From Bacillota bacterium (GTDB lineage Bacteria; Bacillota; Clostridia; Peptostreptococcales; Anaerovoracaceae), in contig JAFSCP010000034.1 of the NCBI GenBank assembly GCA_017436705.1, forward strand, positions 1 through 40,149: DNA of 40,149 nucleotides, written 5' to 3'. The position numbers and the translations under genes were made by a program. The notes under the pieces were generated by a model. The model was not told where the DNA came from. It saw nothing but the letters and a program-made list of their open reading frames with translations, and did not search any database. Positions 15,867 to 24,532 of the stretch are shown here, one piece after another. The stretch's first letter is position 1. Each line of letters starts with the position of its first letter.

Positions 15867-15914
15867 TTTGCACAATTTTTGCACTTGCTAAAAGTATATG
15901 GAAAGGGATATAAT
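15867..15914 (+). promoter_or_regulatory. pyk promoter with TTTGCAC direct repeats
   Basis: TTGCTA (15885-15890), 18 bp, TATAAT (15909-15914). Just upstream TTTGCAC occurs twice (15867-15873 and 15878-15884), 11 bp apart, one helical turn, overlapping the region an activator or repressor would use. A TATAAT on the minus strand (15824-15829) without a good -35 may serve the divergent CoA-transferase gene. Confidence 0.6.
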
Positions 15915-15974
15915 GGTAGCGTTAATGAGAAATGGAGAGAAAAGACGAAAAAACAGAGAAAGGTAAATGTTTTT

Positions 15975-17393
15975 ATGAGAAGAACTAAAATAGTTTGTAC
16001 ACTTGGACCTGCTTCCGCAAGTGAAGAAGTAATGGAAGCGATGCTCTATGCAGGTATGAACGTGGCGCGACTGAATTTCTCCCACGGAACTCACGAAGGC
16101 CACGGCAAGACAATTGACACATTCCGTAAAGTCCGCGACAAAATCGGTGTTGCGGCAGCAGTAATGCTGGATACTAAGGGACCTGAAATCAGAACAGGAG
16201 ATTTCGAAGGCGGCAGAGTTGTGCTGGAGGAAGGGCAGGAGTTTACACTTACCACAGAAAATATCCTCGGCAATGAGAAGATTTGCTGCATCACATATAA
16301 GAACCTGCCGGCAGAACTGAAGGCGGGAGACACTGTCCTCATTGATGACGGCAAAATCAGACTGACTGTGCTGTACACTACAGAAACTGAAATCAGATGC
16401 AAGGTGGTTACAGGCGGTCAGGTGAGCAATCACAAGGGAATCAATATTCCTATGATTGCACTTGATATGGAATACCTCAGCCAGAAGGACAAGGAAGACC
16501 TGCTCTTCGGTATTGAAAAGGATGTTGACTATGTTGCTGCATCTTTCGTAAGAAAGGCTGCGGATGTGGAAGCACTCCGCAAGTTCCTTGATGTGAACGG
16601 GGGCAGCAAGATTAAAATAATTTCAAAGATAGAAAATCTGGAAGGTATCGAGAACTTTGAAGAAATCCTCGATCTTTCTGACGGTATTATGGTTGCGAGA
16701 GGAGACATGGGTGTTGAAGTTGATTTTGAAAGACTTCCGGGCATTCAGAAGCGTTTTATCAAGCGCTGCCAGCAGAGCGGCAAGATTGTAATTACTGCAA
16801 CCCACATGCTTGAGTCCATGATAAGCAGTCCTGTACCTACAAGAGCTGAAATCACAGACGTTGCAAACGCTGTATTTGACGGCACTTCTGCGGTAATGCT
16901 TTCAGGTGAAAGTGCAATGGGTGAATACCCTGTGGAAGCTGTTGCAGCTATGGCTAAGATTGCACGTCAGGCCGAAAACGATGACCCGCGTTTCATTCCT
17001 GGCAATAATGTATGGCACGAAATGGACGCAGAAGATACAACCAATGCTGTGGGACATGCTGCATGCACTCTGGCCAAGGATATTCAGGCAGAGGCGATTA
17101 TGGCCATCACCAAGACAGGTTATACTGCCACAAGAATGAGCAAGTTCAGACCGCCGATAAAGATTATTGCTGCCACACCTGAGCCTAAGGCTTATCATCA
17201 GGCATCGATGCAGTGGGGCGTGGAGCCTCTGCTTTGCGGCAACGCAACCAATGTTGAAATTCTCATCTACAAATGTGTGGAAGAGGCTAAAAAAGCCGGA
17301 CTTGTCAGAGAAGGAGACAAGGTTGTAATCAGCGCAGGAGTGCCGCTTGATGTTCCGGGCAATACCAATATGATAAGAGTTGAAATTGCCTGA
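15975..17393 (+). CDS. pyk: Pyruvate kinase
   Basis: A 472-residue cytoplasmic enzyme making pyruvate and ATP from phosphoenolpyruvate. Seen: TKIVCTLGPAS, MNVARLNFSHG, MLDTKGPEIRTG, the active-site signature around IISKIENLEGIENFEE with following DGIMVARGDMGVE, ATHMLESM, PTRAEITDVANAVFDGTSAV and SGESAMGEYP. The length fits the short form without the extra C-terminal phosphohistidine-like domain of some Bacillota enzymes. ATG 15975 is chosen because the family begins at RRTKIVCTLGP; AGAAAGG lies about 11 bases upstream. Confidence 0.97.
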   Translation: MRRTKIVCTLGPASASEEVMEAMLYAGMNVARLNFSHGTHEGHGKTIDTFRKVRDKIGVAAAVMLDTKGPEIRTGDFEGGRVVLEEGQEFTLTTENILGNEKICCITYKNLPAELKAGDTVLIDDGKIRLTVLYTTETEIRCKVVTGGQVSNHKGINIPMIALDMEYLSQKDKEDLLFGIEKDVDYVAASFVRKAADVEALRKFLDVNGGSKIKIISKIENLEGIENFEEILDLSDGIMVARGDMGVEVDFERLPGIQKRFIKRCQQSGKIVITATHMLESMISSPVPTRAEITDVANAVFDGTSAVMLSGESAMGEYPVEAVAAMAKIARQAENDDPRFIPGNNVWHEMDAEDTTNAVGHAACTLAKDIQAEAIMAITKTGYTATRMSKFRPPIKIIAATPEPKAYHQASMQWGVEPLLCGNATNVEILIYKCVEEAKKAGLVREGDKVVISAGVPLDVPGNTNMIRVEIA

Positions 17394-17419
17394 TTTTAAT
17401 AAAGAAAGGGGAAAAAATT

Positions 17420-17776
17420 ATGAAATTCAATCCGCTTGCATCAGCAGTTGCAGAAGAAATCCTTGCTGCTGAGTATAAAACAGGACGTGAGATAGGAAAC
17501 GTTACCCTTGGCGAAACATGCCTGTTTTTCAAAGTAAGATTAAAGGTAAGTTATATTCCGTACGCAGATATTCACCGTGCTTTCAGACGTGTGCAGCTTG
17601 TACAGACCAAGATGTGCTGCGGCAAAGGTGATCTTCAGGTTGAAAACCTGGTAATCTGTGGACAGGACGAAAAAGAACTTATTCAGATTCAGCTTCCGGG
17701 TGCCCGTGCCGGCGTGATAATGCTGGAAGAACTGGGAAAACATGGACAGCATATTCAGATTGGAAAACCTGAGTAA
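17420..17776 (+). CDS. Conserved small protein, unrecognised
   Basis: A 118-residue soluble protein. It has no motif I can name: a short helical start, then alternating strands (NVTLGETCLFFKVRLKVSYI, LVQTKMCCGKGDLQVENLVI, ELIQIQLPGARAG), a pattern compatible with a small beta-sandwich or PH-like fold (inference). Ribosome binding site AAAGGGG. It lies 26 bases after pyk, probably on the same transcript, with a separate promoter following it. Confidence 0.65.
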   Translation: MKFNPLASAVAEEILAAEYKTGREIGNVTLGETCLFFKVRLKVSYIPYADIHRAFRRVQLVQTKMCCGKGDLQVENLVICGQDEKELIQIQLPGARAGVIMLEELGKHGQHIQIGKPE

Positions 17777-17847
17777 TTTTTGTATAAATTGGATGAATAA
17801 AACAGAAGAAAAACTTGTACAAAAAAAGCGTTTTTCATTAAACCTGC

Positions 17848-17876
17848 TTGCTGTTTTTTCCATACAGCGTTAAAAT
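17848..17876 (+). promoter_or_regulatory. Promoter before the 17940 gene and cstA
   Basis: TTGCTG (17848-17853), 17-bp spacer, TAAAAT (17871-17876). Transcription would start near 17883 and cover both the small protein and the CstA carrier. A palindromic GTATAC lies downstream at 17911-17916 in the leader. Confidence 0.65.
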
Positions 17877-17939
17877 ATATTAGCATTTTATTTATTGTGT
17901 ATAGTATTTTGTATACTGTTCACAGACAGGAGATTATTT

Positions 17940-18434
17940 ATGACAGCAAGAGAAGCCCTTCCGGCCCTCCTGAAATCATTTGTAAGATATTATGATATCA
18001 AAGAAGAAGGAGTTCAGCCGCCATTTGCAGCGGAGGCAGAATTCCATTCACATGAAGAACAGTTCTTTCTGGTTAAGCAGGCCAAGCTCAGCGAAGCCGA
18101 AAGTAAAGAGTTCGTATTTTTTGCAGTTACAGAGCATCTGACACTTGATGAATTGAAAATGCTTGATGAAACTGCATGGGCAACTGGCATAAGCAGAGTT
18201 TTTCCGCACGATGGTCACCGCAACAGCGATGTTGTGCTGATTATTCTGGCGGACAAAGTTGATGCTGATGCGGCTGCATGTTTAAAGAAGCTCAGACGCT
18301 ATGAGAGCTACAAGCGTACTCTCCATGGCTGGAGCCATTACAGAGTTATTGTTAGAGACATGAGTACAGGCAAGGTGACCTTTAACCGAATGGGCCGCAC
18401 TCTGAAAAATGTTCTCAGCAAAATAAATTTATAA
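17940..18434 (+). CDS. Conserved protein upstream of cstA, unrecognised
   Basis: A 164-residue soluble protein I do not recognise. It is rich in charged residues and lacks membrane segments; features include FHSHEEQFFLVKQAKLSEAE, a central acidic helix, HDGHRNSDVVLIILADKVD and a basic C-terminus (LKKLRRYESYKRTLHGW, NRMGRTLKNVLSKINL) that could contact nucleic acid or membrane. The ATG at 17940 follows CAGGAGA. It is 25 bases before cstA and shares its promoter, so a role connected with the carrier is possible. Confidence 0.65.
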   Translation: MTAREALPALLKSFVRYYDIKEEGVQPPFAAEAEFHSHEEQFFLVKQAKLSEAESKEFVFFAVTEHLTLDELKMLDETAWATGISRVFPHDGHRNSDVVLIILADKVDADAAACLKKLRRYESYKRTLHGWSHYRVIVRDMSTGKVTFNRMGRTLKNVLSKINL

Positions 18435-18459
18435 TTATTTTTAGATAGGAGATTGAGAT

Positions 18460-20160
18460 ATGACTGCTATTTTAATCATTCTCGCTGCAATTATCCTGTT
18501 AGTTCTGGGCTATGTATTCTATGGCTCATGGCTGGCAAAACAGTGGGGCGTTGACCCTACAAAAACAACTCCAGCAGTTGAAGTAAACGACGGCGTTGAC
18601 TACGTTGCTGCTAAACCTGCTGTACTTATGGGACACCACTTCTCATCCATCGCTGGTGCTGGTCCAATCAACGGTCCTATTCAGGCTTCCGTTTTCGGTT
18701 GGGTTCCTGTATTCCTGTGGTGTATCATCGGTGGTATCTTCGTAGGTGGTCTTCATGACTTCGGTGCAATGTTTGCTTCCGTAAGAAACGGCGGTAAGTC
18801 CGTTGGTGAAATCATCAAGGCTTCCATGGGCGACAGAGCAAAGAAACTCTTCATTGTTTTCGCGCTCCTCGTACTTATCCTCGTTATTGCTTCCTTCGTA
18901 AACGTAGTAGCTGGTACTTTCGCTTCTGATAACCCAGCTGGTTTCACTACTGACCCTAACGGTAACGAAACTACTGCTATGGTATCTGTACTCTTCATCA
19001 TCATGGCTGTTATCTACGGTATGATGACTACACGTTTCGGTATGGAAACAAAGACAGCTACAATCATCGGTCTCATTATGATCGTTGCTGGTATCGTAAT
19101 CGGTCTTAACGTAGGTCTGGTTCTGAACCGTACAATCTGGATCATCCTGATCGCAGCTTACATCACAGTTGCTTCCCTTGCTCCAGTATGGATTCTTCTT
19201 CAGCCTCGTGACTACCTCTCCAGCTTCCTGCTTTATGCTATGATGGCTGTTGCAATTGTTGGTATCTTCGCATCTGCTTTCACAGGCACTGCAGAATTTA
19301 CTATCCCTGCATTCACTGGTAAGACTGGATTATTCCCTGCACTGTTCATCACAGTAGCATGTGGTGCTTGCTCCGGTTTCCACTCACTGATTGCTTCCGG
19401 TACATCCTCAAAGCAGCTTTCCAACGAAAAGGATGCTAAGCCAATCGGTTACGGTTCAATGTTAATCGAATCCGCACTTGCTATCATCGCTCTTATCGCT
19501 GTAGGTATGGTATTCGATACTTACACAGGCGGCGGCTTTGGTTCCCCATCCGTTGCATTCGCAGCTGGTATCGCTACAATGTTCGGTACTGAAACTTCTC
19601 AGGTTTACGGCGTAATCTACGCTCTTCTTACTCTGGCAGTTTCCGTATTCGCACTTACATCCCTTGACTCCGGTACTCGTCTTTCCAGATTCATGTTCTC
19701 CGAACTCTTCCTTAAGAAGGGTGAAGCTACATGGCAGGATGCAACTGGTATCCGTAAGGTATTAACTCACCCATTAGTAGGTACTCTTATCATGGTAGGT
19801 ATCGGTTCCGTTCTCGGATTCCTGAAGCTCTCCCAGATCTGGGGTCTCTTCGGTGCTGCTAACCAGTTACTTGCTGGTATCGCACTTATGGCTGTTGCTG
19901 CATGGCTTGGTAACGTTGGTAAGAGCAACAAGATGTTCTACATCCCAATGGCATTCATGCTTGCTGCTACACTTACTTCCCTTGTACAGACAATCATTGC
20001 CAAGTTCGGTATGATTGGTGCTGGTACTGCTTTATGGGGCGACTGGTTCCAGTTAATCTTCGCAGCTGCAATGGCTATCCTTGCAGTTATCCTGGTTATC
20101 GAAGGTCTTCAGACATTCTCCAAGCAGGCTAAGGGCGAAAAGACAGGTTCAGCTGCTTAA
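18460..20160 (+). CDS. cstA: CstA-family carbon starvation / pyruvate-peptide transporter
   Basis: A 566-residue integral membrane protein with roughly 15 hydrophobic segments, matching the CstA family (PF02554). Seen: VFYGSWLAKQWGVDPTKTTP, the family core PAVLMGHHFSSIAGAGPING followed by PIQASVFGW, GGLHDFGAMFASVRNGGKSVGEI, and CGACSGFHSLIASGTSSKQL. CstA and relatives import pyruvate (with protons) or peptides when carbon is short. Codons are strongly biased to a narrow set (GGT, GCT, TTC, ATC), suggesting high expression. It follows the 164-residue protein by 25 bases and ends at a strong terminator; pyruvate kinase lies close by. Confidence 0.93.
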   Translation: MTAILIILAAIILLVLGYVFYGSWLAKQWGVDPTKTTPAVEVNDGVDYVAAKPAVLMGHHFSSIAGAGPINGPIQASVFGWVPVFLWCIIGGIFVGGLHDFGAMFASVRNGGKSVGEIIKASMGDRAKKLFIVFALLVLILVIASFVNVVAGTFASDNPAGFTTDPNGNETTAMVSVLFIIMAVIYGMMTTRFGMETKTATIIGLIMIVAGIVIGLNVGLVLNRTIWIILIAAYITVASLAPVWILLQPRDYLSSFLLYAMMAVAIVGIFASAFTGTAEFTIPAFTGKTGLFPALFITVACGACSGFHSLIASGTSSKQLSNEKDAKPIGYGSMLIESALAIIALIAVGMVFDTYTGGGFGSPSVAFAAGIATMFGTETSQVYGVIYALLTLAVSVFALTSLDSGTRLSRFMFSELFLKKGEATWQDATGIRKVLTHPLVGTLIMVGIGSVLGFLKLSQIWGLFGAANQLLAGIALMAVAAWLGNVGKSNKMFYIPMAFMLAATLTSLVQTIIAKFGMIGAGTALWGDWFQLIFAAAMAILAVILVIEGLQTFSKQAKGEKTGSAA

Positions 20161-20200
20161 TTCATTCGGTTCGGCTGAAATCTGATTCACAATAAACATA

Positions 20201-20235
20201 AAAAAATGAGCCATCGTAATGATGGCTCTTTTTTT
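20201..20235. terminator. Bidirectional terminator between cstA and spoVG
   Basis: Perfect 8-bp stem GAGCCATC (20208-20215) and GATGGCTC (20221-20228) with a 5-nt loop, flanked by A and T runs on both sides, so it can stop transcription from either direction. Confidence 0.9.
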
Positions 20236-20275
20236 AGCATTTTTAAAATTGTTTAATGCCTAGTTGGGAAGAATG

Positions 20276-20548
20276 TTATTCTTCTTCCTTTTCCGCACAC
20301 AATTTTTCGTATTCACCCAGGATTGCCTCTTTAATTTTGTTGCGTGTTTCGGAAAGGAGTGGATGTGCGATATCGCGGAAGTCGCCTTCGCCCATTTTAC
20401 GGCTTGGCATAGCGATGAATAAACCATTCTGACCTTCGATTACCTTGATGTCATGTACTACGAATTCATCATCGAAGGTGATTGATGCAACAGCTTTCAT
20501 CTTTCCATCCTCGCCAACTTTTCTGATTCTTACGTCAGTAATATTCAT
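20276..20548 (-). CDS. spoVG: SpoVG RNA/DNA-binding regulator
   Basis: A 90-residue protein of the SpoVG family: [59 protein letters not shown]. It is a small nucleic-acid-binding regulator affecting septation, sporulation timing and surface traits; it is also found in non-sporulating Bacillota. Ribosome binding site AAAGGTGG. It is transcribed away from murC. In Bacillus the gene sits directly before glmU-prs on the same strand; here it is inverted. Confidence 0.95.
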   Translation of the reverse strand: MNITDVRIRKVGEDGKMKAVASITFDDEFVVHDIKVIEGQNGLFIAMPSRKMGEGDFRDIAHPLLSETRNKIKEAILGEYEKLCAEKEEE

Positions 20549-20589
20549 TTCATATCCACCTTTCTTGCATAAGGTATATGCGTGTTCTA

Positions 20590-20618
20590 ATTATAATACA
20601 TTATTTAATGAATTGCAA
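20590..20618 (-). promoter_or_regulatory. spoVG promoter
   Basis: On the minus strand TTGCAA (20613-20618), 17-bp spacer, TATAAT (20590-20595), vegetative type. No other strong signal is visible between 20619 and 20730. Confidence 0.8.
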
Positions 20619-20733
20619 TATTTTTGTTAAATATGGCTAAAGCCTGTAAAAATGGGAAAACTTTACTTGGTACAGAAAAGATAATAATTCTTTGAGAAAA
20701 TTTCAGAATTATCACCACTTTTCCTGACAATTG

Positions 20734-20742
20734 TGATATACT
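20734..20742 (+). promoter_or_regulatory. Possible extended -10 promoter of the murC operon
   Basis: TGA followed by TATACT (20734-20742) is a good extended -10; no clear -35 hexamer is seen 17 bp upstream. It is 40 bases before the murC ATG, which follows GGAGG. Confidence 0.45.
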
Positions 20743-20781
20743 ATAAAATAACTATAAGTATGAGCGGAGGCAACTGAAATA

Positions 20782-22158
20782 ATGGTTGATTTATCTAAAT
20801 ATAAAAATATACACTGCATAGGTATCGGAGGTATCGGACTTTCAGCCATTGCAGAAATTTTGCTGTCCAGAGGGTATGGCGTGTCCGGCTCTGATATGAA
20901 GGAATCAGACATTACCATGAATCTGGCTAAAAAAGGTGCAAGAATTTTTATCGGTCACAGAGCCGAAAATGTAGATAATGCAGATTTGCTGGTATATTCA
21001 GCAGCGGTAGGTAAAGATAATCCTGAAATTATCAGAGCAGCTGAACGTGGAATCGACGCGGTTTCAAGAGCTGAAATGCTGGGAGTACTGATGGACGAAT
21101 ACGAGAACAGTATCGCTGTTTCAGGTACACATGGCAAGACTACAACTACTTCAATGATTTCCCTTATTCTGGACAGAGCTAAGCTTGAGCCAACAATTCT
21201 GGTGGGCGGCAATCTGGCAGAAATCGGCGGTAATGTCAAAGTAGGTCACAGCAAGTATTTCATCACTGAGGCCTGTGAGTATATGGACAGTTTCCTGAGC
21301 CTGAGACCTAAGATGGAAATCATCCTGAACATAGACTCAGATCATCTGGACTATTTTAAGGATATCGATCATATCGTAAGCTCCTTTGACAAGTTTGCAG
21401 GACTTGTGCCTGAAGCCGGCACAATCATCGCTTACGATGCAAATCCTTTTGTAAACAAGGTAATTCAGGGCTACAGTAATGTAATTACTTTTGGCCTTAA
21501 CGAAAACTGCAGTTACTATGTGACAGATATAAAGTTCAATGAAAATGGTATGCCTTCATTCAAGGTACATCATAATGGACAGATGCTTACAGAAGTTCAG
21601 CTTGCTGTGCCGGGCGAACATAATATTCTCAATGCTCTGGCTGCATTTGCATGCGGATACACTCTGGGTGTTGAAACTGAATCAATCAGGGAAACACTGG
21701 AAAGCTACCATGGTACTCAGAGACGCTTTGATATCGTAGGAACAACCCAGAAAGGTGTAAAGATTGTTGATGACTATGCACATCATCCTACAGAAATCAA
21801 GGCCACTCTCAGCGCTTCCCAGAATGTGCCTCATAATAAACTGTGGTGCATTTTCCAGCCGCACACATATACAAGAACTATGGCACTCTTCGATGAGTTT
21901 GCGGAAGCATTCGAAAAGACTGACAAGCTTATTCTGGCTGAGATTTACGCAGCAAGAGAAAAGAACATCCACAAGATTTCTTCAGCTCAGCTTGCAGAAA
22001 AAATCAAGGCGCAGCACCCTGAAAAGGATGTTATGTTCATGGAAGATTTCGGTGAAATCGCTGAATTCATCCATGCAAACGCTGAAAAGGGTGATATGGT
22101 CATCACCATGGGTGCAGGAGATGTTTACAAAATCGGTGAAATGCTCCTTGAAATGTAG
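20782..22158 (+). CDS. murC: UDP-N-acetylmuramate--L-alanine ligase
   Basis: A 458-residue cytoplasmic Mur ligase that adds L-alanine to UDP-N-acetylmuramic acid in peptidoglycan synthesis. Seen: the N-terminal Rossmann GIGGIGLSAIAEIL, the ATP P-loop GTHGKTTTT (about 114-122), NIDSDHLDY, VPGEHNILNALAA, DDYAHHPTEI and FQPHTYTRT. Length is normal for the family. It follows GCGGAGG and is 12 bases before the GlmU-like gene, with which it is probably co-transcribed. Confidence 0.97.
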   Translation: MVDLSKYKNIHCIGIGGIGLSAIAEILLSRGYGVSGSDMKESDITMNLAKKGARIFIGHRAENVDNADLLVYSAAVGKDNPEIIRAAERGIDAVSRAEMLGVLMDEYENSIAVSGTHGKTTTTSMISLILDRAKLEPTILVGGNLAEIGGNVKVGHSKYFITEACEYMDSFLSLRPKMEIILNIDSDHLDYFKDIDHIVSSFDKFAGLVPEAGTIIAYDANPFVNKVIQGYSNVITFGLNENCSYYVTDIKFNENGMPSFKVHHNGQMLTEVQLAVPGEHNILNALAAFACGYTLGVETESIRETLESYHGTQRRFDIVGTTQKGVKIVDDYAHHPTEIKATLSASQNVPHNKLWCIFQPHTYTRTMALFDEFAEAFEKTDKLILAEIYAAREKNIHKISSAQLAEKIKAQHPEKDVMFMEDFGEIAEFIHANAEKGDMVITMGAGDVYKIGEMLLEM

Positions 22159-22170
22159 AGAGGGTCTGGA

Positions 22171-22872
22171 ATGAATATCGGAGAATATAAAGAACTCGAA
22201 CAGAGACGATTTATAATTAACACACAGCACCTGGAAAATGGCGTGATTTTTGTGGATATGAGATGTGCATACATCGATGAAACCGTAAAAATCGGCGCAG
22301 GTACTGTAATCGGACCTTGCGTAACTCTGGAAGGAAACACAGTTATCGGCGAAAACTGCGTAATCGGACAGAATACCAGAATCAAGGATTCTGTAATTGC
22401 TGACCATGTGGAAATCCAGAGCTCGGTTATTACTGAAAGCGAAGTTGGCGAAGGTACCAAGGTCGGACCTTTTGCTTACATGAGACCGGGCAGCAAGGTA
22501 GGTAAGGACTGCAAGGTGGGTGATTTCGTGGAAATCAAGAACTCCACCTTCGGAGATGGTTCAAAAGCATCACATCTGACATATATAGGGGATTCAGATG
22601 TCGGAAGTGGTGTTAATTTAGGCTGCGGCGTGGTTTTCGTTAACTACGACGGAACCAATAAATATCGCTCAACAGTTGGCGACGGAGCTTTTATCGGCTG
22701 CAACAGCAATCTGGTGTCTCCTGTCAGCGTTGGCGAAGGTGCATATATTGCGGCAGGCAGTACTGTCACAGAAGATGTGGAAGCAGATGCCCTTTATATC
22801 GCGCGCCCGAAGGGTACTAAGAAACAGGGATGGGTTTCAGCAAAAGGGATTTTGAAAAAGAAGAAAAAGTAA
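22171..22872 (+). CDS. Stand-alone GlmU-type glucosamine-1-phosphate acetyltransferase half
   Basis: A 233-residue protein that corresponds to the C-terminal half of GlmU: a linker-like start, then a left-handed beta-helix with hexapeptide repeats (residues about 35-210). The acetyltransferase features are kept: YMRPGSKVG, SKASHLTYIGD with H135 at the catalytic histidine position, VNYDGTNKYRSTVGDGAFIG and the Lys-rich tail. The uridylyltransferase half (about 220 residues with the LxxGxGTRM motif) is missing and is not found in the upstream 12 bases. It should acetylate glucosamine 1-phosphate, with UTP transfer done by another protein. Position between murC and prs matches glmU (gcaD) in Bacillus. 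Confidence 0.87.
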   Translation: MNIGEYKELEQRRFIINTQHLENGVIFVDMRCAYIDETVKIGAGTVIGPCVTLEGNTVIGENCVIGQNTRIKDSVIADHVEIQSSVITESEVGEGTKVGPFAYMRPGSKVGKDCKVGDFVEIKNSTFGDGSKASHLTYIGDSDVGSGVNLGCGVVFVNYDGTNKYRSTVGDGAFIGCNSNLVSPVSVGEGAYIAAGSTVTEDVEADALYIARPKGTKKQGWVSAKGILKKKKK

Positions 22873-22916
22873 TCAAAAGTACACACAACGAAAAAAGAAA
22901 GACGAGGTAAGAAAAA

Positions 22917-23876
22917 GTGAGAAGCGGAGTATTTGCTGACTACAAAATCTTTGCAGGCAATTCCAACATTGAATTAGCCGAAGAAATCGCAGGAATTCTC
23001 GGAAAGCCACTTGGTAAGGCTACTGTTACTAAATTCAGTGACGGAGAAATTTCTGTTAACATCTGGGAAACTGTAAGAGGTCTTGATGTTTATATCATCC
23101 AGTCAACTTGCGATCCTGTAAACGATAACCTTATGGAACTCCTCATCATGATCGATGCTATGAAGAGAGCTTCCGCAGGCAGAATCAACGCAGTAATTCC
23201 TTACTACGGATATGCACGTCAGGACAGAAAAGCAAAGGCAAGAGACCCAATCACAGCTAAGCTGGTTGCAAACCTTCTTGAAGCTGCAGGTGCAGACAGA
23301 GTCCTCACTATGGACCTTCATGCAAACCAGATTCAGGGTTACTTCGACATTCCTGTTGACCACCTTCTCGGCATGCCAATCCTTGAAAAGTACTACAAGG
23401 AAAAAGGTCTTGAAGATTTAGTAATCGTATCTCCTGACCACGGCAGCGTAACAAGAGCAAGAAATCTGGCACAGAGACTTAACTGCCCTATCGCAATTAT
23501 CGACAAGAGAAGACCTGAACCTAACAAGTCTGAAATCATGAATATTATCGGTAACATCGAAGGCAAAAACTGCATTATCATTGACGACATGATTGACACA
23601 GCAGGAACAATCCGTAACGCTGCAAATGCAATCAAGGAAATGGGTGCCAAGGCAGTTTATGCAGGTGCAACTCATGCAGTATTATCCGGTCCTGCAATCG
23701 AAAGAATCGAAGATTCTGCAATCGAAGAACTGGTACTGCTCAACACAATCACTCTTCCTGAAGGAAAGAAACTTGAAAAGATGAGATTCATTTCAGTTGC
23801 TCCTATTTTTGCTGAAGCAATGACAAGAATTTTCACAAACGGATCTGTAAGTGTATTATTTGATGATGTAAAATAG
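22917..23876 (+). CDS. prs: Ribose-phosphate pyrophosphokinase
   Basis: A 319-residue class I PRPP synthase making phosphoribosyl pyrophosphate for nucleotide, His and Trp synthesis. Seen: [43 protein letters not shown], the divalent-cation site [25 protein letters not shown]-type [15 protein letters not shown] and the PRPP loop DDMIDTAGT. The start is GTG at 22917 after GAGGTAAG. Normal length. Confidence 0.97.
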   Translation: MRSGVFADYKIFAGNSNIELAEEIAGILGKPLGKATVTKFSDGEISVNIWETVRGLDVYIIQSTCDPVNDNLMELLIMIDAMKRASAGRINAVIPYYGYARQDRKAKARDPITAKLVANLLEAAGADRVLTMDLHANQIQGYFDIPVDHLLGMPILEKYYKEKGLEDLVIVSPDHGSVTRARNLAQRLNCPIAIIDKRRPEPNKSEIMNIIGNIEGKNCIIIDDMIDTAGTIRNAANAIKEMGAKAVYAGATHAVLSGPAIERIEDSAIEELVLLNTITLPEGKKLEKMRFISVAPIFAEAMTRIFTNGSVSVLFDDVK

Positions 23877-23893
23877 AAAGGACGTATTCTTTA

Positions 23894-24532
23894 ATGTACA
23901 TAATCGTCGGTCTGGGAAATCCGGGCAAAAAATACGAGAACACTCGTCATAACATGGGATTTCTGACTATAGACCGTATGGCAGAAGAATATGGCATAAG
24001 TGTAGACAAAATTAAATTCAAAGCTCTGGTCGGCGAGGGAAGAATCGCCGGCCAGAGAGTTGTGCTTGTAAAGCCTCAGACGTACATGAACCTGAGCGGT
24101 CAGTCTGTGCAGGAAATTATGCACTTCTATAAGGAAGACATTGAAAACCTCATCGTTATCTACGACGATCTTGATATTACTGCAGGTAAAATCCGTGTAC
24201 GTAAAAAAGGAAGCGCAGGCACTCATAATGGTATGCGTAATATCGTTCAGATGCTTGCAGATGATGGTTTCCCTCGCATAAGAGTCGGTATCGGCGGAGA
24301 AAAGAAGGGCGACCTGATTGATTTTGTAATCGGCGGTGTTTCCAAAAGTGAAATGGAGCTTCTGAGAGAAGCAACCGTTCAGGCATCCAAGGCTGCTGCT
24401 GCCATCGTCGAAAAGGGCATAGAAAAGGCTATGAACGAATACAATATCAAAGAAAAGAAGCCTAAAAAACAGAAAGCGCCGGAAGAAGCTCCGGCAGAAA
24501 ATCCAGTGGAAGAGGAAGTAAAGAATGATTAA
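23894..24532 (+). CDS. pth: Peptidyl-tRNA hydrolase
   Basis: A 212-residue Pth (spoVC in Bacillus), releasing peptides from tRNA after abortive translation. Seen: IVGLGNPGKKYENTRHNMGF with the catalytic His, VLVKPQTYMNLSG, IYDDLDI with the catalytic Asp, and GSAGTHNGMRNI. Residues about 185-212 form an extra Lys/Glu/Pro-rich tail beyond the usual ~190-residue domain. The gene follows prs by 17 bases and overlaps the start of mfd by 8 bases. Confidence 0.97.
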   Translation: MYIIVGLGNPGKKYENTRHNMGFLTIDRMAEEYGISVDKIKFKALVGEGRIAGQRVVLVKPQTYMNLSGQSVQEIMHFYKEDIENLIVIYDDLDITAGKIRVRKKGSAGTHNGMRNIVQMLADDGFPRIRVGIGGEKKGDLIDFVIGGVSKSEMELLREATVQASKAAAAIVEKGIEKAMNEYNIKEKKPKKQKAPEEAPAENPVEEEVKND

